From Batkoa obscura (lineage: Eukaryota > Entomophthoromycota > Entomophthoromycetes > Entomophthorales > Batkoaceae), in NCBI GenBank assembly GCA_030770535.1, contig JASVEC010000001.1:2232001-2296000 (forward strand): DNA of 64,000 nucleotides, written 5' to 3'. Made by a program: the position numbers and the translations under genes. The notes beneath the pieces were generated by a model. That model saw only the letters and a program-made list of their open reading frames with translations. It did no database searches and was not told where the DNA came from. The stretch's first letter is position 1. Each line of letters opens with the position of its first letter. Positions 35,925-49,571 of the stretch are shown here, one piece after another.

Positions 35925-37923
35925 ATGATCAATAAACAAAATGAAGATACTGTTGTTAAAGATGAGAGTAAATGTAATAAAGACATTAATTCGACGTCAG
36001 AGGTAATTATAATATCTGATAATAGTGATGATGAATTTTCAAATATATCATTGAAACAATCTAATTCAAATTTAACATTATCTTCATTTCCATCCATTTC
36101 TAAATCTACAAGTGGAAATGTCATACTCAATAAACATGGTAAATTAAAAATAGAAACAAAAAGTAGCTATTTTAGTTCAAAAACAACAAAAATTAAAGAA
36201 AGGACAACTCATTGTCCAATTTGTAATTTAAAATTTGAATTTATTAATTCAATAGAATTTCGAGAATCTCATATTAATAATTGTTTAAATCAATCTAATT
36301 TTAATGTTATTAGTACAAAGAAGACATCGAGTCTAAAGAGTGAAATTAACTTTAAAAAAGAATTGATTAGAAAGAATGAGATGGATTCAAAACTCAATTT
36401 AAAAAAGATTAAGATAGAAGATGATAATTTAAAACCAATATCTCAGAATAAAGTGAAGATAGATAATAATGTTCAAATAAAAGTAATAAAAGAAGAAAAG
36501 AAAATTATAATAACCTCATCTAATGAGTCTATAATAACTTCACATAACAATATAAAATTAACAAATGATTTAAATGATCAAGAATTATTAATCACACTTG
36601 GTTCTCTAATACATAACCCTACTCAACCAATATATTATACTACACCTGATATTTTTCACAATGCCAGATCAAAAATTAAAAGGCCTTTACCAGATAGTAA
36701 AAAAATACCTGGAACAACATTTAGTTTAGATGCATTTAATGTAGGTGCTATACCTTTATGTCAAGCTTATTTTTTATCGCATTTTCATTCGGATCACTAT
36801 GGTGGTATTGGAAAAACATTTTCACATGCTTGGATCTTTTGTAGTAAAATTACAGCTAATTTATTAAATTCTAAAATTGGAGTGAACATGGAGTATATTA
36901 AACCATTGGAATTAAATACATTATATATTATTGATAATGTTCGAGTAATTTTAATTGATGCTAATCAGTAAGCTTTTATCTAATATATATATTAATATTA
37001 ATAATATATATTCTATTAGTTGTCCAGGTTCTGTTTTATTTTTATTTGAAGTACCTTATGATGATAATATTGATCATTCAAATCCCAATAAGTTTACACG
37101 TATTTTACATTGTGGAGATTTTCGAGTGCATAAAGATATACATTTAAATGAAAACTCAATTTTATCTAAAATTCCTTTAGATTATCTTTATCTCGATACT
37201 ACTTATTGTAATCCAAGTTATTCCTTTCCATCTCAAAAACAAGTAATTGATAAATCCATTATATTAGCTAATGAATTTATTAGTTTATCTTCTACTACAG
37301 ATAAATTAAAAAATTCAATATTCAATTACTTTTCTTCTACTTCAAAACCAAAGAAAAATATTGAAAGAATAATAGCAGTTGGATCTTATTCTATTGGTAA
37401 AGAAAGAATCTTTTTAAATATTGCTAAACAATTGAAAACTAAAGTTTATGTTACACAAGCTAAATTTCAAATATTAATGAACTTTATGGATATTAATTTA
37501 AATAATATATTAACTTTAGATCCCACTGAAGCTAAAGTTCATATACTTCCAATGAATCAAATTAATGCTAAATCATTAAAAGAATATTTTGAACAAATTA
37601 AATTAATAAATCCCAATTTAAATTCCATATTAGGAATTAAGCCAACAGGGTGGACCTTTTCAAATAAATATGCAAATCAAGATAATCCGCCATCAAAAAT
37701 AGATTTAAATAATTTAAAACCTAGTTCAATTTGTGATAAAGTAACTATTTATGGTTTACCTTATTCAGAACATTCTTCTTTTGAAGAGTTAAGATCATTT
37801 GTTAAACATATAGCTAAAGTATCTAAAAATAATAATAAAAATTTAAAAGTTATACCAACTGTTAAACCAGCAAATATGGATCCTTTAGAAGTATTAGAAT
37901 ATTTAAATGAATGGGCAAAGTAA
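35925..37923 (+). CDS. PSO2: DNA interstrand crosslink repair nuclease Pso2/Snm1
   Basis: A metallo-beta-lactamase/beta-CASP 5' exonuclease acting in crosslink repair in the nucleus. Two exons (35925-36967, 37020-37923) give about 648 residues. A disordered N-terminus includes a SUMO-interacting-like acidic stretch (EVIIISDNSDDE). A C2HC zinc finger of UBZ4 type follows: HCPICNLKFEF with H and NC in FRESHINNCL (about residues 97-125). The beta-lactamase domain has FLSHFHSDHYGG (motif 2), then IDANHCPGSVLFLF (motif 3, formed exactly across the intron), and ILHCGDFRVHKD (motif 4). The beta-CASP part has YLDTTYCNPSYSFPSQKQV, IIAVGSYSIGKERIF, then LPYSEHSSFEELR (motif C). Order and length match Snm1A/Pso2. 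Confidence 0.95.
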
Positions 37924-38090
37924 ATTATAAGAATTATATTATTGAAATAGTAACTCATCTACTTAATTATAAAATAAATAGAAAATAAAATAATAATTTT
38001 ATAATATTTATTTCCTTTTTTTATATAATTTGAAAAAACAAATATATTTTTATTAGATAAAACAATAGAAACTTGATATGTATTTTTTAA

Positions 38091-40441
38091 CTATTTCTTT
38101 AACAATGCATTTACAACATGGTCTACATTCATTTTTTTAAGATCAGTATATGTTTGTCCTGTACCAACAAATAATATTGGCGCCCTAGAAGTAAATGTCA
38201 TTGATAAAGCTGCTCCAACCTAAAATAATTATTAGTTATTAATATTTATTATTATTATTTTAAAATATTTTATTATTATTATTATTATTTACCTTATCAT
38301 CAATAGTATCAAATTTGGTTAAAATAATACTATCAATTTTACGTGGTTGAGCACTACCTGAAAAATCTTCTAATGCTTGATTAAATTTTGATAATTGATC
38401 TACAGCTTCATTTCCTACTAATGCTTCTCCTACAAATATTACTTTATCCGGTTGATTCACTGCTACTAACTAATATATATATATATAAAGTTAATTATAT
38501 ATAACATAAAAATAAATATAACATTACCCTTGCTAAAGCTTTCATTAAAGATTCATTATTTTGCATTCTACCAGCTGTATCAATTAGTACAACATCAAAT
38601 CCATTAGAAGCACCTAAAAAATAAAAATAAAAATAAAAATAAAAAAATCAACATAAATATAAATAAATTATTATTATTTACTTACCAAAAGCAATAGCAT
38701 CTTTAGCAATTGAAGCTGAATCTTTACCATACCCTCTTTCGTAAAGTTGAACCGAACCATTTTGATTTAATTTTAATAAATTCTTAACATGAACGCCTAA
38801 TTGTTCTACAGCCCCTGAACGAAATGTATCACATGCTGCTACTAATACTTTTTTTCGATTTTGTAATAACCAAAAACATGTTTTGGATAAATTCGTTGAT
38901 TTACCTACCCCATTGACACCAATAAATGACATTACATATGGCCGTTTTTGGACTGTATTCGCATTATTAATTTCTTTAATAATATCCATTGAAGTCCCAG
39001 GTGTTAATATTTGAGTAATAGATTCACGTAAAGAATCGGATACTGCTTTTGCTAAACCTAATAAAATTATTTTATTTTATTTTATTTTATTTAATAATTA
39101 TTTAAAATAATACAATAAACCTACTTTGAAATCCACCTAATTTTTTACCAACAATATCACTTTTAACACTTTCACATAAATGAGAAGCAATTTCTTCAGC
39201 TACATTTTTTTGTACTAAATGTTCTTTCATGTTCGCTAAAACTGGTATTAATTCATCTTCATTAATTATATGTTGTCCAGTTAAACTATTAAAAATGGAC
39301 ATTAATCTTGATTCTGTTTCTACTTTAGGTTTTGTAAATTGTTCAATGTATTCATAATCTTCTTCTTCTGCTCCATCAATATCTTTTACATCATACGTTC
39401 CATCTTCATTATATTCCCCTTTTTCATTATCATCAACCTGGAATTTAATTAATATTAATTAAGCGTTATAAAAACAAATAAATTACTAATGAGTTAATGA
39501 TTTCGGAATCAGAGGTATCTTGAGCTTCTGAATAATCTAAAGATTTCATCTTGGCTTTACTCATCTGTCCAGCCCATACTCTCTTTTCTCTTTTCTTTTT
39601 ATCGCCTTCAGTACTACTAATAATAAATAATTATAATAGTTTAAAATAATTTTAATTTACTCTGTTGAAACATTCTCATCTTTATCATTTTTCAATCCCT
39701 TCTTTTTTGATTTAGGTTTAAATCCCATAGGTTTTAAAATGGGTGAAATCGATTCTGGTGTACTCATTCCAAGCTCTTCTTTTTCGTTATCTTGACCTAT
39801 TTTATTTTATTAAATTAATTCATTCTTAAAATATAAAGCTTAATTACCAGCTGCTTTTTTAGATGCTTCTAAAGTGGATTGATATTTTTTAGTCTCTTCA
39901 AATTTTCTCGGTGTTTTATTTTTTGCCTTTAATAAAATTTAATAAATAATTAACAGTAAGTTAAATTAAATTACTTGTTGAGCATGTCGTTTTTCTATTC
40001 CTTTTACAGTTGAATTGAATTTGGTATCAAAATCAAAAGTTGGAAAAGGAATTTGATTTTCTTCATCTCTCAATAAATTATTTTGATCAAAATAATTTTT
40101 AATGTCTTCTTTATATTGTGAACAAAATAATTCTTTTAATACATTTAAAAGTTCATCAATATAAGATAGCTGTAATATTTTTTGATAAGCTACCTAAAAT
40201 AAAATTATAGTCTTTTTCAAAACTAAATTAATATCTAATTTACCACAAATACTAAGTCTAATTCATTTTCAAAAGTCCAATGAAACTTTTGATTATTAAG
40301 TAAAGCGGAATTTTCCCCATGTCTTGATTCTACAAAGATTTGACTAATTAATTCATCTACAGAAGATAATCGAACCGATCGTAAATTAGCGGTAAATAAT
40401 ACAATGCCTCCTTTGGTAAATATAGTAAATAAATCTAACAT
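38091..40441 (-). CDS. SRP101: Signal recognition particle receptor subunit alpha (SRP101/SRPRA)
   Basis: The SRP-type GTPase of the ER membrane that receives ribosome-nascent chain complexes. The gene is divided into about ten exons by short introns. The N-terminal SRX longin-like domain ([16 protein letters not shown] to [15 protein letters not shown]) binds SRP receptor beta. A charged linker follows ([39 protein letters not shown]). The N-domain then has [14 protein letters not shown]. The G-domain has G1 [42 protein letters not shown]3 [20 protein letters not shown] (G4 TKFD) and [17 protein letters not shown]. The C-terminus NALLKK is as expected. The convergent neighbour PSO2 stops 168 bases away. 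Confidence 0.95.
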
Positions 40442-40853
40442 TTTTTTTAATACAAATGAAAAGTTTAAAAAACTGTAAAGATTTGTAAGTCTATTGTTTT
40501 GTTTAAAATTGACCCATCAATATTTGACACATTTAATTTGTTTCATTGGTTAGAAAATGTGCCACTATAAATTACCTTTTATATGTTTTTAGAATTTAAA
40601 ATGTTCTATTTCAATGACAATAATCAAGTTTAACAAATTAGTATATGTCATTTTTTTAAAATTTAACATATGAAATAGTAAAGATAATATTAACTATGAG
40701 TTTAATTATAATAAACTTAAAATAACTAATTTATTTAACTAGAATTTAAAACAGAGGATAATATTTATTAAACTTTAATTTTATTTAAAATAATTTCTTT
40801 ATTCTTCTAAATAGAATTAAATGCCATATAAATTATAATAAAAATGCTTTCGT
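40442..40853. other. Intergenic, 3' of BSD gene to SRP101 promoter
   Basis: About 410 AT-rich bases with no feature recognised. Confidence 0.5.
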
Positions 40854-42389
40854 TTATTCCCAAGTTCCCCAGTCATCATCATCACTCTATAAATTTACTA
40901 ATTAACATTTTATAATCAACAGAGTTGAACTTACCTTATCATCTGGTCTTTCAATAGCTTTAGTTGTTTCAATTGGTGTATTCTTTCCAGATTCATCAAT
41001 TAACTCGTAACTTTCATCTTGTTTTACTGGTTTAGTCGTAGGTTTCTCATTGCTTATTTCGTTTGTTTCTTTAAGTTCATCTTCGCTTTTTTTACTTATT
41101 TCTGGAGTCTCCTCTTTTACTTTTTCATCTTTTTCATCTTTTTTCTCATCTTCACCGTCACTTTCATCCCAATTATAAAGCTCAACATCATTATTGTCAA
41201 TGGTATCTAACAAATTAGTAAACAATACTAAGTCATATAATGATTAACTTACCTCTTATCAATTTCTTCCTTTCAATTTCTTCTTGTTCTAACATATGTA
41301 CATTAAAATAATATCTTTTCCAAAACGTTTCTTCATCAATAGAAGTCGGAACTAAATAAAAAGTTAAAATCAATTATTTTATCTTATTAAAAAAATTACC
41401 TATTCTTTCAAAAATTCGTAACATTTCTGGATTTTCTTTTAATAGTTCTTTATTTTGCTCTTGGAGATTATTAAAATCAAATCCATTTATAAAGGCTTCG
41501 AATGCTTCTTTTTTATCTGATGTACTTGGATCTTCAATATATGTAGTAGAACTTGATTGAAGTTTTATTAATTTAGCAAACTTTCTATCAAACCTAAATG
41601 AGATCAATATTATTATAATTACAATTAAATCAAATTTCATTACATCATTTTCGTTTCTTGATCTCTAATTTCATCTGGGGCTTCAATAACTACTGCTTGT
41701 TTTAAAAAGGTACTAACATTTTCAGTTAATTTTTCAGCATATTCACCAATTCCGGTACTTTTAGATATCTTTTCTGCGTATTCAGTAACCCCAGTAGGTA
41801 GCTTTAATTTTTCAGTGTAATTACTTAAGCCTGAACTTTTAGCAAATGAAGTAAATGAAGAAAAAAAAGAGTTTGAACTAGTTTGAGTGGACGTTGTAGT
41901 TTCCTCAGTTCCTCTAGTTTCTTCTTTAGGCTTCTGCCCAAAGGTATTGCTAAATCCTAAAGATAATTTATTGATGCCAGTATTCAAAGAATCCATTGAA
42001 AAATTGGCATCTTTTTTTAAATTAGTGACCAATTCATTTACGTCATCTTTATAATATTCTTGTACTTCTTCGCCCTAAATGTGTTTTTATAAATCAAAAG
42101 TATAGGATAAATTAAAGTTATTTACCTTCTTTTTAAAAGCTTCAAATAAAGATTCTAAAGGTTGAGTTATATTTTTTGAAATTTCAGGTAACTTTTTCAC
42201 TTGAAAATGATCTTCTCCAATTTCTCCCTCTTGAGTTAGAGTTTCATTAGTCTCATCGCTCTCTTTATGGGGTAATATCTCTTTTGTGGTTTCAACTACT
42301 TTATCTTTAACTTTTTCAATTAATTCTTCAGTTACTGCTGCATTTTCATTTGATATCCTTGCCTCTGCTAAATGCGGAAAATCATCCAT
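40854..42389 (-). CDS. BSD-domain protein (BSDC1-like)
   Basis: About six exons on the minus strand. The N-terminus (MDDFPHLAEARISNENAAVT) is acidic. An amphipathic middle part has repeated segments KLKLPTGVTEYAEKI, KISKSTGIGEYAEKL and SFAKSSGLSNYTEKL, a degenerate repeat of about 18 residues that may bind membranes as in apolipoprotein-like helices. The BSD domain follows (FEAFINGFDFNNLQEQ, LLKENPEMLRIFERI, VPTSIDEETFWKRYYFNVHM), with the FW pair that names the family. The C-terminus is charged and ends DDDDWGTWE. BSDC1-type proteins are poorly characterised. The plant and fungal homologues share the acidic Trp-containing end. Exon joins are by inspection. Confidence 0.85.
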
Positions 42390-42766
42390 TTTTTATAAAA
42401 GAAATAGGTGGCTTTTATTTTTTGTTTAGTTGTTCATTTTTTTATTGGATTAAATGTGTCGTTTATTGAATGGTAAATAATTTTTGAGAATTATTTAAAT
42501 TAATGCATGTTATTGTCAAATATATAATTTATTAATATATATAATAATTGATATATAAATATAATTAACTTATCATTGATCGATAAATGTCTTCAAGAAG
42601 GGTTTACTTTATCAAATTAGAATGAAATATGCAGTTTTACCTAATTTTTATAATCATATGTTATAAATATATTATAAATAAAAAAGGCTAACTATTGTAA
42701 TTATAATTACAAAATAAATATTTTTAATTAAAATGCTACAGCTAGTTATTATTCAAAGATTTATAA

Positions 42767-42874
42767 AATGGGGGTGTTTTTTTGGCTTCATTACTTTTTC
42801 CATCTTTTAAGCAACACCATTTGAGAGGGAAATTTTATTAATAAAATTCTTAAACATAAAAACACATCCTCAAA
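42767..42874 (-). mobile_element. TA-flanked MITE, copy 3
   Basis: A reversed copy. Internal sequence GGCTTCATTACTTTTTCCAT is intact. The left flank is AA and the right end reads CACATCCTCA, so both ends are slightly decayed. It carries a small insertion near GCAACACC. Confidence 0.7.
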
Positions 42875-43297
42875 TTATATATTAATCTATGGTATAAAAT
42901 TTATACTCTTCATTTTTATAGAACATAAGTTATCAAACACTTTATCGATGCAAAAGAGGAAAAAAGTTAATAAAGAGTCCATAAAGTCTACATAAATAGC
43001 AATCCCTATCTCTATTATATTTATTATAAGACGCTACTCAGATATTCTCTAAAATCTTAGTAGTTAAATGTGTTTTGATTAATTAAAATTGTATATTTGG
43101 CTGATCTAAATTTCTGTTAATTATTAAATCTTATTAAGATTCTATTTTATCATAAATATTGTAAGATTATTTTTTTAAAAGGGTAAATATAATGTTAAAT
43201 CGATTATTTATTATAATTATAATTATTATTTACTGTTAAGTGATTAGTGATTATTTTATTAACATCAATTGTTGATTATTGATATTTTAAAGTAAAA

Positions 43298-43401
43298 TAT
43301 AGGAATGTTTCTTTTGATTTCATTACTTTTCCATTTTTTAAGCACTATTTGAGTGGGAAAATTGTTAGTAAAATTTTTAAATACAAAAATATATCCCCAT
43401 A
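43298..43401 (-). mobile_element. TA-flanked MITE, copy 4
   Basis: A reversed copy with TA on both sides. The left end is decayed to TAGGAATG and the right end ATATCCCCA is intact. Confidence 0.75.
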
Positions 43402-43451
43402 TTCTAAAGTGAAAAACTATTAAGTATTTTTACTTTATGTTGATTAACTAC

Positions 43452-43558
43452 ATGGGGATGTATTTTTAGGTTTAGGAATTTTACTAACAATTTTCCCACT
43501 CAAATAGTGCTTAAAGGATGAAAAAAGTAATGAAGCCAAAAAAACACCCCCCCCCATA
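43452..43558 (+). mobile_element. TA-flanked MITE, copy 5
   Basis: A plus copy starting TGGGGATGTATTTTTAGG and ending AACACCCCCCCCCA with TA. The C-run is expanded. It lies 50 bases from copy 4 in opposite orientation, so the pair could fold as a large inverted repeat. Confidence 0.8.
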
Positions 43559-43600
43559 TATTTAATATTGATCACTTATTAGTGAATTATTATGTCAATA

Positions 43601-43704
43601 TATGGGAATGTATTTTCTCATTTAATAGTTTTACTAGCAATCTTTCCATTCAAATAGCGCTTGAAAAAATAGAAAAGTAATGAAATAAAAAAAACATCCC
43701 CATA
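43601..43704 (+). mobile_element. TA-flanked MITE, copy 6
   Basis: A plus copy with TA at both ends. It starts TGGGAATGTATTTTC, ends ACATCCCCA and is mildly diverged internally. Confidence 0.8.
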
Positions 43705-44037
43705 TATTATAAATTGATAAATCAGTTACTTGTAGTAACATATTAAAATAAAACAACGCAAAGACTCATGGAATCTAGTTAAAATCCAATATTTTCCCAC
43801 TCAGTTTTGCTGACTTTATCCCTTCGATAACTCAACATCAGTAATAATATTCAATTAAAACAATACTGTGTCATTCTCTTTTATTAAATAAATAATAGCT
43901 AAAATATTGACACATTACAACAAACTTATAAGATGAGCATATATAAAAACAATGATCAAGTTCTATATACAATTCCTCCAAGCTTCCAGACTTTTTCTTT
44001 AAACTCCGTTGATAAGGACTTTGATATTTATTAAACA

Positions 44038-44139
44038 TATAGGGGTATTTTTAGCTTCACTACTTTTTCCATCCTTTAAGCACTATTTGAGCGGAAAAAT
44101 TGTTAATAAAGTTCTTAAATATAAAAATATATCCCCATA
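44038..44139 (-). mobile_element. TA-flanked MITE, copy 7
   Basis: A reversed copy, TA-flanked. The left end is decayed (TAGGGGTATTTTTAGC) and the right end ATATCCCCA is intact. It abuts the unidentified coding-like stretch to its right. Confidence 0.78.
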
Positions 44140-44159
44140 TAGCCAAAAACTATAAATAC

Positions 44160-44620
44160 TACCTAAGTGTTATATTTTTTAGATCATACAAAGTTATAGT
44201 TGGATTTAAAAGTAAAAAAGATAAAGAATTATCCTTAAGCCAAAAATGGGAAGCTAATGAATATAAAATCCCATCAGTTAAAACATGCCATACCTCAGAA
44301 ATTATCGTGTGTTTGACATTATTGAATATTGGGAATGAATTTATAGGAAAAAAGTTAGAGCAAAATCAACACCAAGTTTTTGTATTTATGGAAAAATTAT
44401 CTCATGTATACCATTAGTGAAAAATGTACATTCTTATCATTCTAATATTATAATAATATCTCTTATACTAAATGATGAAATATTATATAACAAGCTAGTA
44501 ATACCAACTCAGTTAATAAATAAAAACTTTTTACTTGTATGTATCCTTTGTGGAGAAACTAACTATAAGAAACATCAATACAGAAGTATCCAAAGTTCAG
44601 AAAAATTATTTAATTCATAG
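44160..44620 (+). pseudogene. Unidentified coding-like stretch next to a MITE
   Basis: Two successive open segments read FRSYKVIVGFKSKKDKELSL through NQHQVFVFMEKLSHVYH, then VKNVHSYHSNIIIIS to YRSIQSSEKLF, separated by a stop. A TTTTTTAG acceptor-like site precedes the first. No family was recognised. The first could be opened only by an ATG inside MITE copy 7. It looks like the remains of a gene whose 5' part is gone, or a short lineage-specific gene. Confidence 0.3.
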
Positions 44621-45178
44621 AAAAAATTTAAATAATAATTTGCAATTTAAAATATTACTATTTTAACTTATTTATAACAACTTATATTTTACGCTTTATT
44701 AAAATATTTTAATAATAAAAGCAACTTAAGCCTTATTATAGCTAAAAGTTTAAACATTATGTTAATAGAAGTTTAAATTTTTTATTATATTCATATCATG
44801 ATTTTTTTTATTTTGCATTTGTTATTATTCTGATATGTTTCTATTCTAATTATTTGCGAAATAAAACTACATTGACTTAAATATCTGACTAATTTATTAA
44901 CAATTTTAATTTATTTGAAATTGTAATTTTTTAAAAATAAAAAAACATCTTTTAAAGGAAATGAGGATGCCAAGTGAATTGCATAAAATAAAGCCAATTA
45001 AAAAGACACTGTTGGTTCCTAGTTAAAAACAAGATTAGCCAAATAAACTGCGAGGAAAACTCAGTAAACTGCGAAAACTTAAAATCCCATTATAAAATTA
45101 ACATTTAAGCATAACTAGAAACAAATTAGAAATTGAATAAATTTGTTATTGGAATAAACCAAATAATAAACTTACAAA

Positions 45179-46815
<1,637 letters not shown>

Positions 46816-47281
46816 GTTGTTATAGAGCTGCCTTGTGTCTAAATTAATTTTTACAGATTAAAATAAAATCAAAAAATTAATTATGTGAATTAAAGATAAA
46901 TATTTAAATTCGTTCAAAACCAGCCTATAATGTTGGAATTATGGTAGTTTAAAGCTTTTTATTATGGATAAAAAGTTAGCTTATAAGATTAATAGGTTTA
47001 CTATATTCAGTTTAACTTAAATAATGACTATAATACTTTTAGTTTAATGTACAATATCTACATCTTGTATTTAAATAACAATTATATCTTATAACATTAA
47101 ATCAATTTTAATCATTTTAAATTTTAATAAAGTGCCTGCCTTCAAAAGCTATCAATCTTTACCATAGATAACGCTGCTAATCAATAGACTCCTATTTTAT
47201 CCAAAAATATTAAATAAAACTATTTGTCTCTAATTTTATTATGGCTTACTATTAAAATCAATCAATTTCCTTTTGTAACTT
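46816..47281. other. Intergenic between convergent eRF1 and VSD genes
   Basis: About 465 AT-rich bases, 3' regions only. No feature seen. Confidence 0.5.
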
Positions 47282-48054
47282 TTAAAGTTCATCATCATCA
47301 TCATCCAAAACAAAACCATCTGAAGTAGCAATTTGTTGTAAAGTATATTCATTATCGAACTGACCAGGGGAGCTCGATCCGTTGGCCATTCTTGAACTTA
47401 AACTAGTAAAGTCAATCGTGTTTTCACGTGCACTTAAATTTCTTTTGTTCCTATAGTAAAATAATATTAAAATCAATGGCTTAATAAAAGTAAAATTGAT
47501 TTACTTTCTTAACGCAAATAAAAGACGAATAAATTGTACAATACTACGGATAGCAATTATTACTGTTTCTATTATCTCTTCGCTTCTGGCTCCTTGCGAA
47601 CAGCCTGAGGCCAATATTATAAGCGTTATTACACATAATAATACCAATACTAAGTCAATAATATTTGATTTTGATTCCCAATACGACTAAAATGGATAAT
47701 TAATTACGTTGCTTTTTAACCTATAAACTTACATAGCCTTCAGCAATAATCCTTATACTAACTTCAATGATCATCACGATATTAATTAAAACTTCTAGAA
47801 CTATAAACCATGTGGAAGGGCTTAAATATAGTTGATTAATTTATGAATTTGAACATTATTTAAAAAACTACCATGTGTCTTCTACTATGGACTATAATAA
47901 AAAACATTAGGGATTATATATTATAAAGAAAGTGCTTTGTTACCAAGATCATAGTTACTAGAGATAACAAAAACATGGAGATATATAGGATGGTATAAAA
48001 CCTTGAATAAAGTAGTCGGTTTGCAAAGCTATGAACTATCTCTTTGAAGCTCAT
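47282..48054 (-). CDS. Voltage-sensor-domain-like four-helix membrane protein
   Basis: Five short exons on the minus strand join in frame to about 190 residues, beginning MSFKEIVHSFANRLLYSRF. Four hydrophobic helices can be seen: YTILYISMFLLSLVTMILSI, WFIVLEVLINIVMIIEVSIR, NIIDLVLVLLCVITLIILAS and ETVIIAIRSIVQFIRLLFAL. Glu in helix 2 and Asp in helix 3, plus spaced Arg in helix 4 (IRSIVQFIRLLFALRK), match the S1-S4 voltage sensor of the ion-transport superfamily (Hv1, TPTE, TMEM266 class). There is no pore helix pair after S4; the C-terminus is a soluble acidic tail ending DDDDDEL. It could be a proton-channel-like or sensor-only protein. The start is chosen because upstream frame shows no coding. 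Exon joins were made by frame and splice signals. Confidence 0.72.
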
Positions 48055-48551
48055 ATTATGCTGAGTTACATGAGTCCTATAATATTGATCTTTAATTTAA
48101 TTCAATTTGTTTTTTATTGTTGGTTACCTTCCCGTTTCTAAATTATTATATTCCATTATTTCAAAAGGTTAAAATTTTTAAAAAAAAAGTTAAAATAGTA
48201 ATTCGTAGCTATTTAATTTGTTTTATAAATCCTTGGCTTTGGAATTAAGCTGTGAATAACACTTGAAATTATAATAAAGTTATAAATAACTAATGACTAT
48301 ATCCGGTTCTATTAACCAAATCATAATTTATAATTACAACATTAAAATAAATATAGTACTTCATATAATTTATTTTGATATTTACTTATAATTTTCATAA
48401 ATTCTTAAGTCACTAGCGATAAAGTTGAATTAATATATTATATTAAAACACATTTAATAACTATTTCTTATTATTAAATCTTACAATAACTTAATGATTA
48501 GAAAAAATTAAATTATTTATTAAAGCCACAGCGACTAAACAAAAGCTAACA
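48055..48551. other. Intergenic
   Basis: About 500 AT-rich bases between the DUF4436-like stop and the VSD-like start. Nothing recognised. Confidence 0.5.
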
Positions 48552-49508
48552 TTAAGCTACTTTAGAAGCTGGCTTTCTCCATCTTAGGGAGAAAGCAAAG
48601 ATATTAACCATAGCGCAGAGAGCAATAATGGAGATACACCAAAAAAAGCCTAAGATATCAGAAAGGCAGCCCATGGGTGGAGAACCTGGTTGCACGTTTC
48701 TTAAGTTAGTAATAGCGAAAAGGATAGTGGTACCCATTGCTAAAAAGGCAGGGTTTTCTCTACGATTTATTACAACATCAAAAGTAACTATGGATAATGA
48801 AATAGCCAAAGACCACATGATTAAGCTAATAAAAATTGAAAAAACTTTAGTGGCTATTGGCTGTTCCACTAAGATAGCTACCCCTACAGACTCCAAATCG
48901 GTGTATTGAAAACTGTTACGAATCTCACTATCAAATTCACTAATTTTTTCAATCCTTATTGAAGGAGAATATATCTGTAATGAAGGTTCAAAATCTATTA
49001 CTAAAGGTATATGTTGTTTTTTACTATCTTGACAATTTACTGTGAACCTAGAGATAAATTGTTCAAATGGATAATCTAAAATATTGCCCATAACCATCGG
49101 TACCTTTAAGCTAATTGGTGGTACTGGCTTATCCTTAGTTAATACAGAGTTGGTATAAACAAAATCACAACTCATATTTGAAACTGGTAGTCCAACCTCA
49201 GTAGCATAGTCTTTACCATATAGTTTAATACTTGCATACAAATTAATATTCCTAGTTATTGCTTCAACATTATAAAATCCGAAGTTGATATATATCCCAT
49301 TAAATTTGCTTTCATCTATAGCCCCATCAGAATTAATGATATCTTTATCTGCATATAAGCCAAGCAGCGGATCGTCTTTGTTCAATATCCTTGTTATTAA
49401 AATCGGCAACACTATTCCAAACCATAGCAATATTCCGAGTGCTGATACGATTAAGTTTTTTCTATTCGAGAGTAAACTTGTTGTAGTCCCTTTCTTAGCT
49501 GTTTCCAT
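48552..49508 (-). CDS. DUF4436-like membrane protein
   Basis: An intronless gene of 318 residues from METAKKGTTTSLL. An in-frame upstream ATG at 49571 would add 21 residues. Helix 1 (NLIVSALGILLWFGIVLPIL) is followed by a beta-rich extracytosolic domain (about residues 50-220, with GIYINFGFYNVEA, CDFVYTNSVLTKDKPVPPIS and PLVIDFEPSLQIYSPSIRIE). Three helices then follow: VFSIFISLIMWSLAISLSIV, FLAMGTTILFAITNLRNVQP and GFFWCISIIALCAMVNIFAF. The RNVQPGSPPMGCLSDILGFF segment before the last helix resembles the RN-x-QPG-x-P signature I associate with DUF4436. The function of the family is unknown. Confidence 0.78.
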   Translation of the reverse strand: METAKKGTTTSLLSNRKNLIVSALGILLWFGIVLPILITRILNKDDPLLGLYADKDIINSDGAIDESKFNGIYINFGFYNVEAITRNINLYASIKLYGKDYATEVGLPVSNMSCDFVYTNSVLTKDKPVPPISLKVPMVMGNILDYPFEQFISRFTVNCQDSKKQHIPLVIDFEPSLQIYSPSIRIEKISEFDSEIRNSFQYTDLESVGVAILVEQPIATKVFSIFISLIMWSLAISLSIVTFDVVINRRENPAFLAMGTTILFAITNLRNVQPGSPPMGCLSDILGFFWCISIIALCAMVNIFAFSLRWRKPASKVA

Positions 49509-49571
49509 TATAAATTGAATAAAAAAATAAATCCTTAATTTATATTTATTGTTAATATGTTCTTTTATCAA

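Larger units (their letters stand above)
42390..45178. other. Intergenic MITE cluster and unidentified ORF relic
   Basis: A 2.8 kb spacer holding five MITE copies (42767-44139) in both orientations, then an unrecognised coding-like stretch (44160-44620). The rest is AT-rich and silent. Confidence 0.65.

Noticed and set aside
42767-44139. CRISPR-like or satellite array
   Set aside because: The repeats are about 103 bases, differ in orientation, have TA flanks and irregular spacing, which fits separate transposon insertions.
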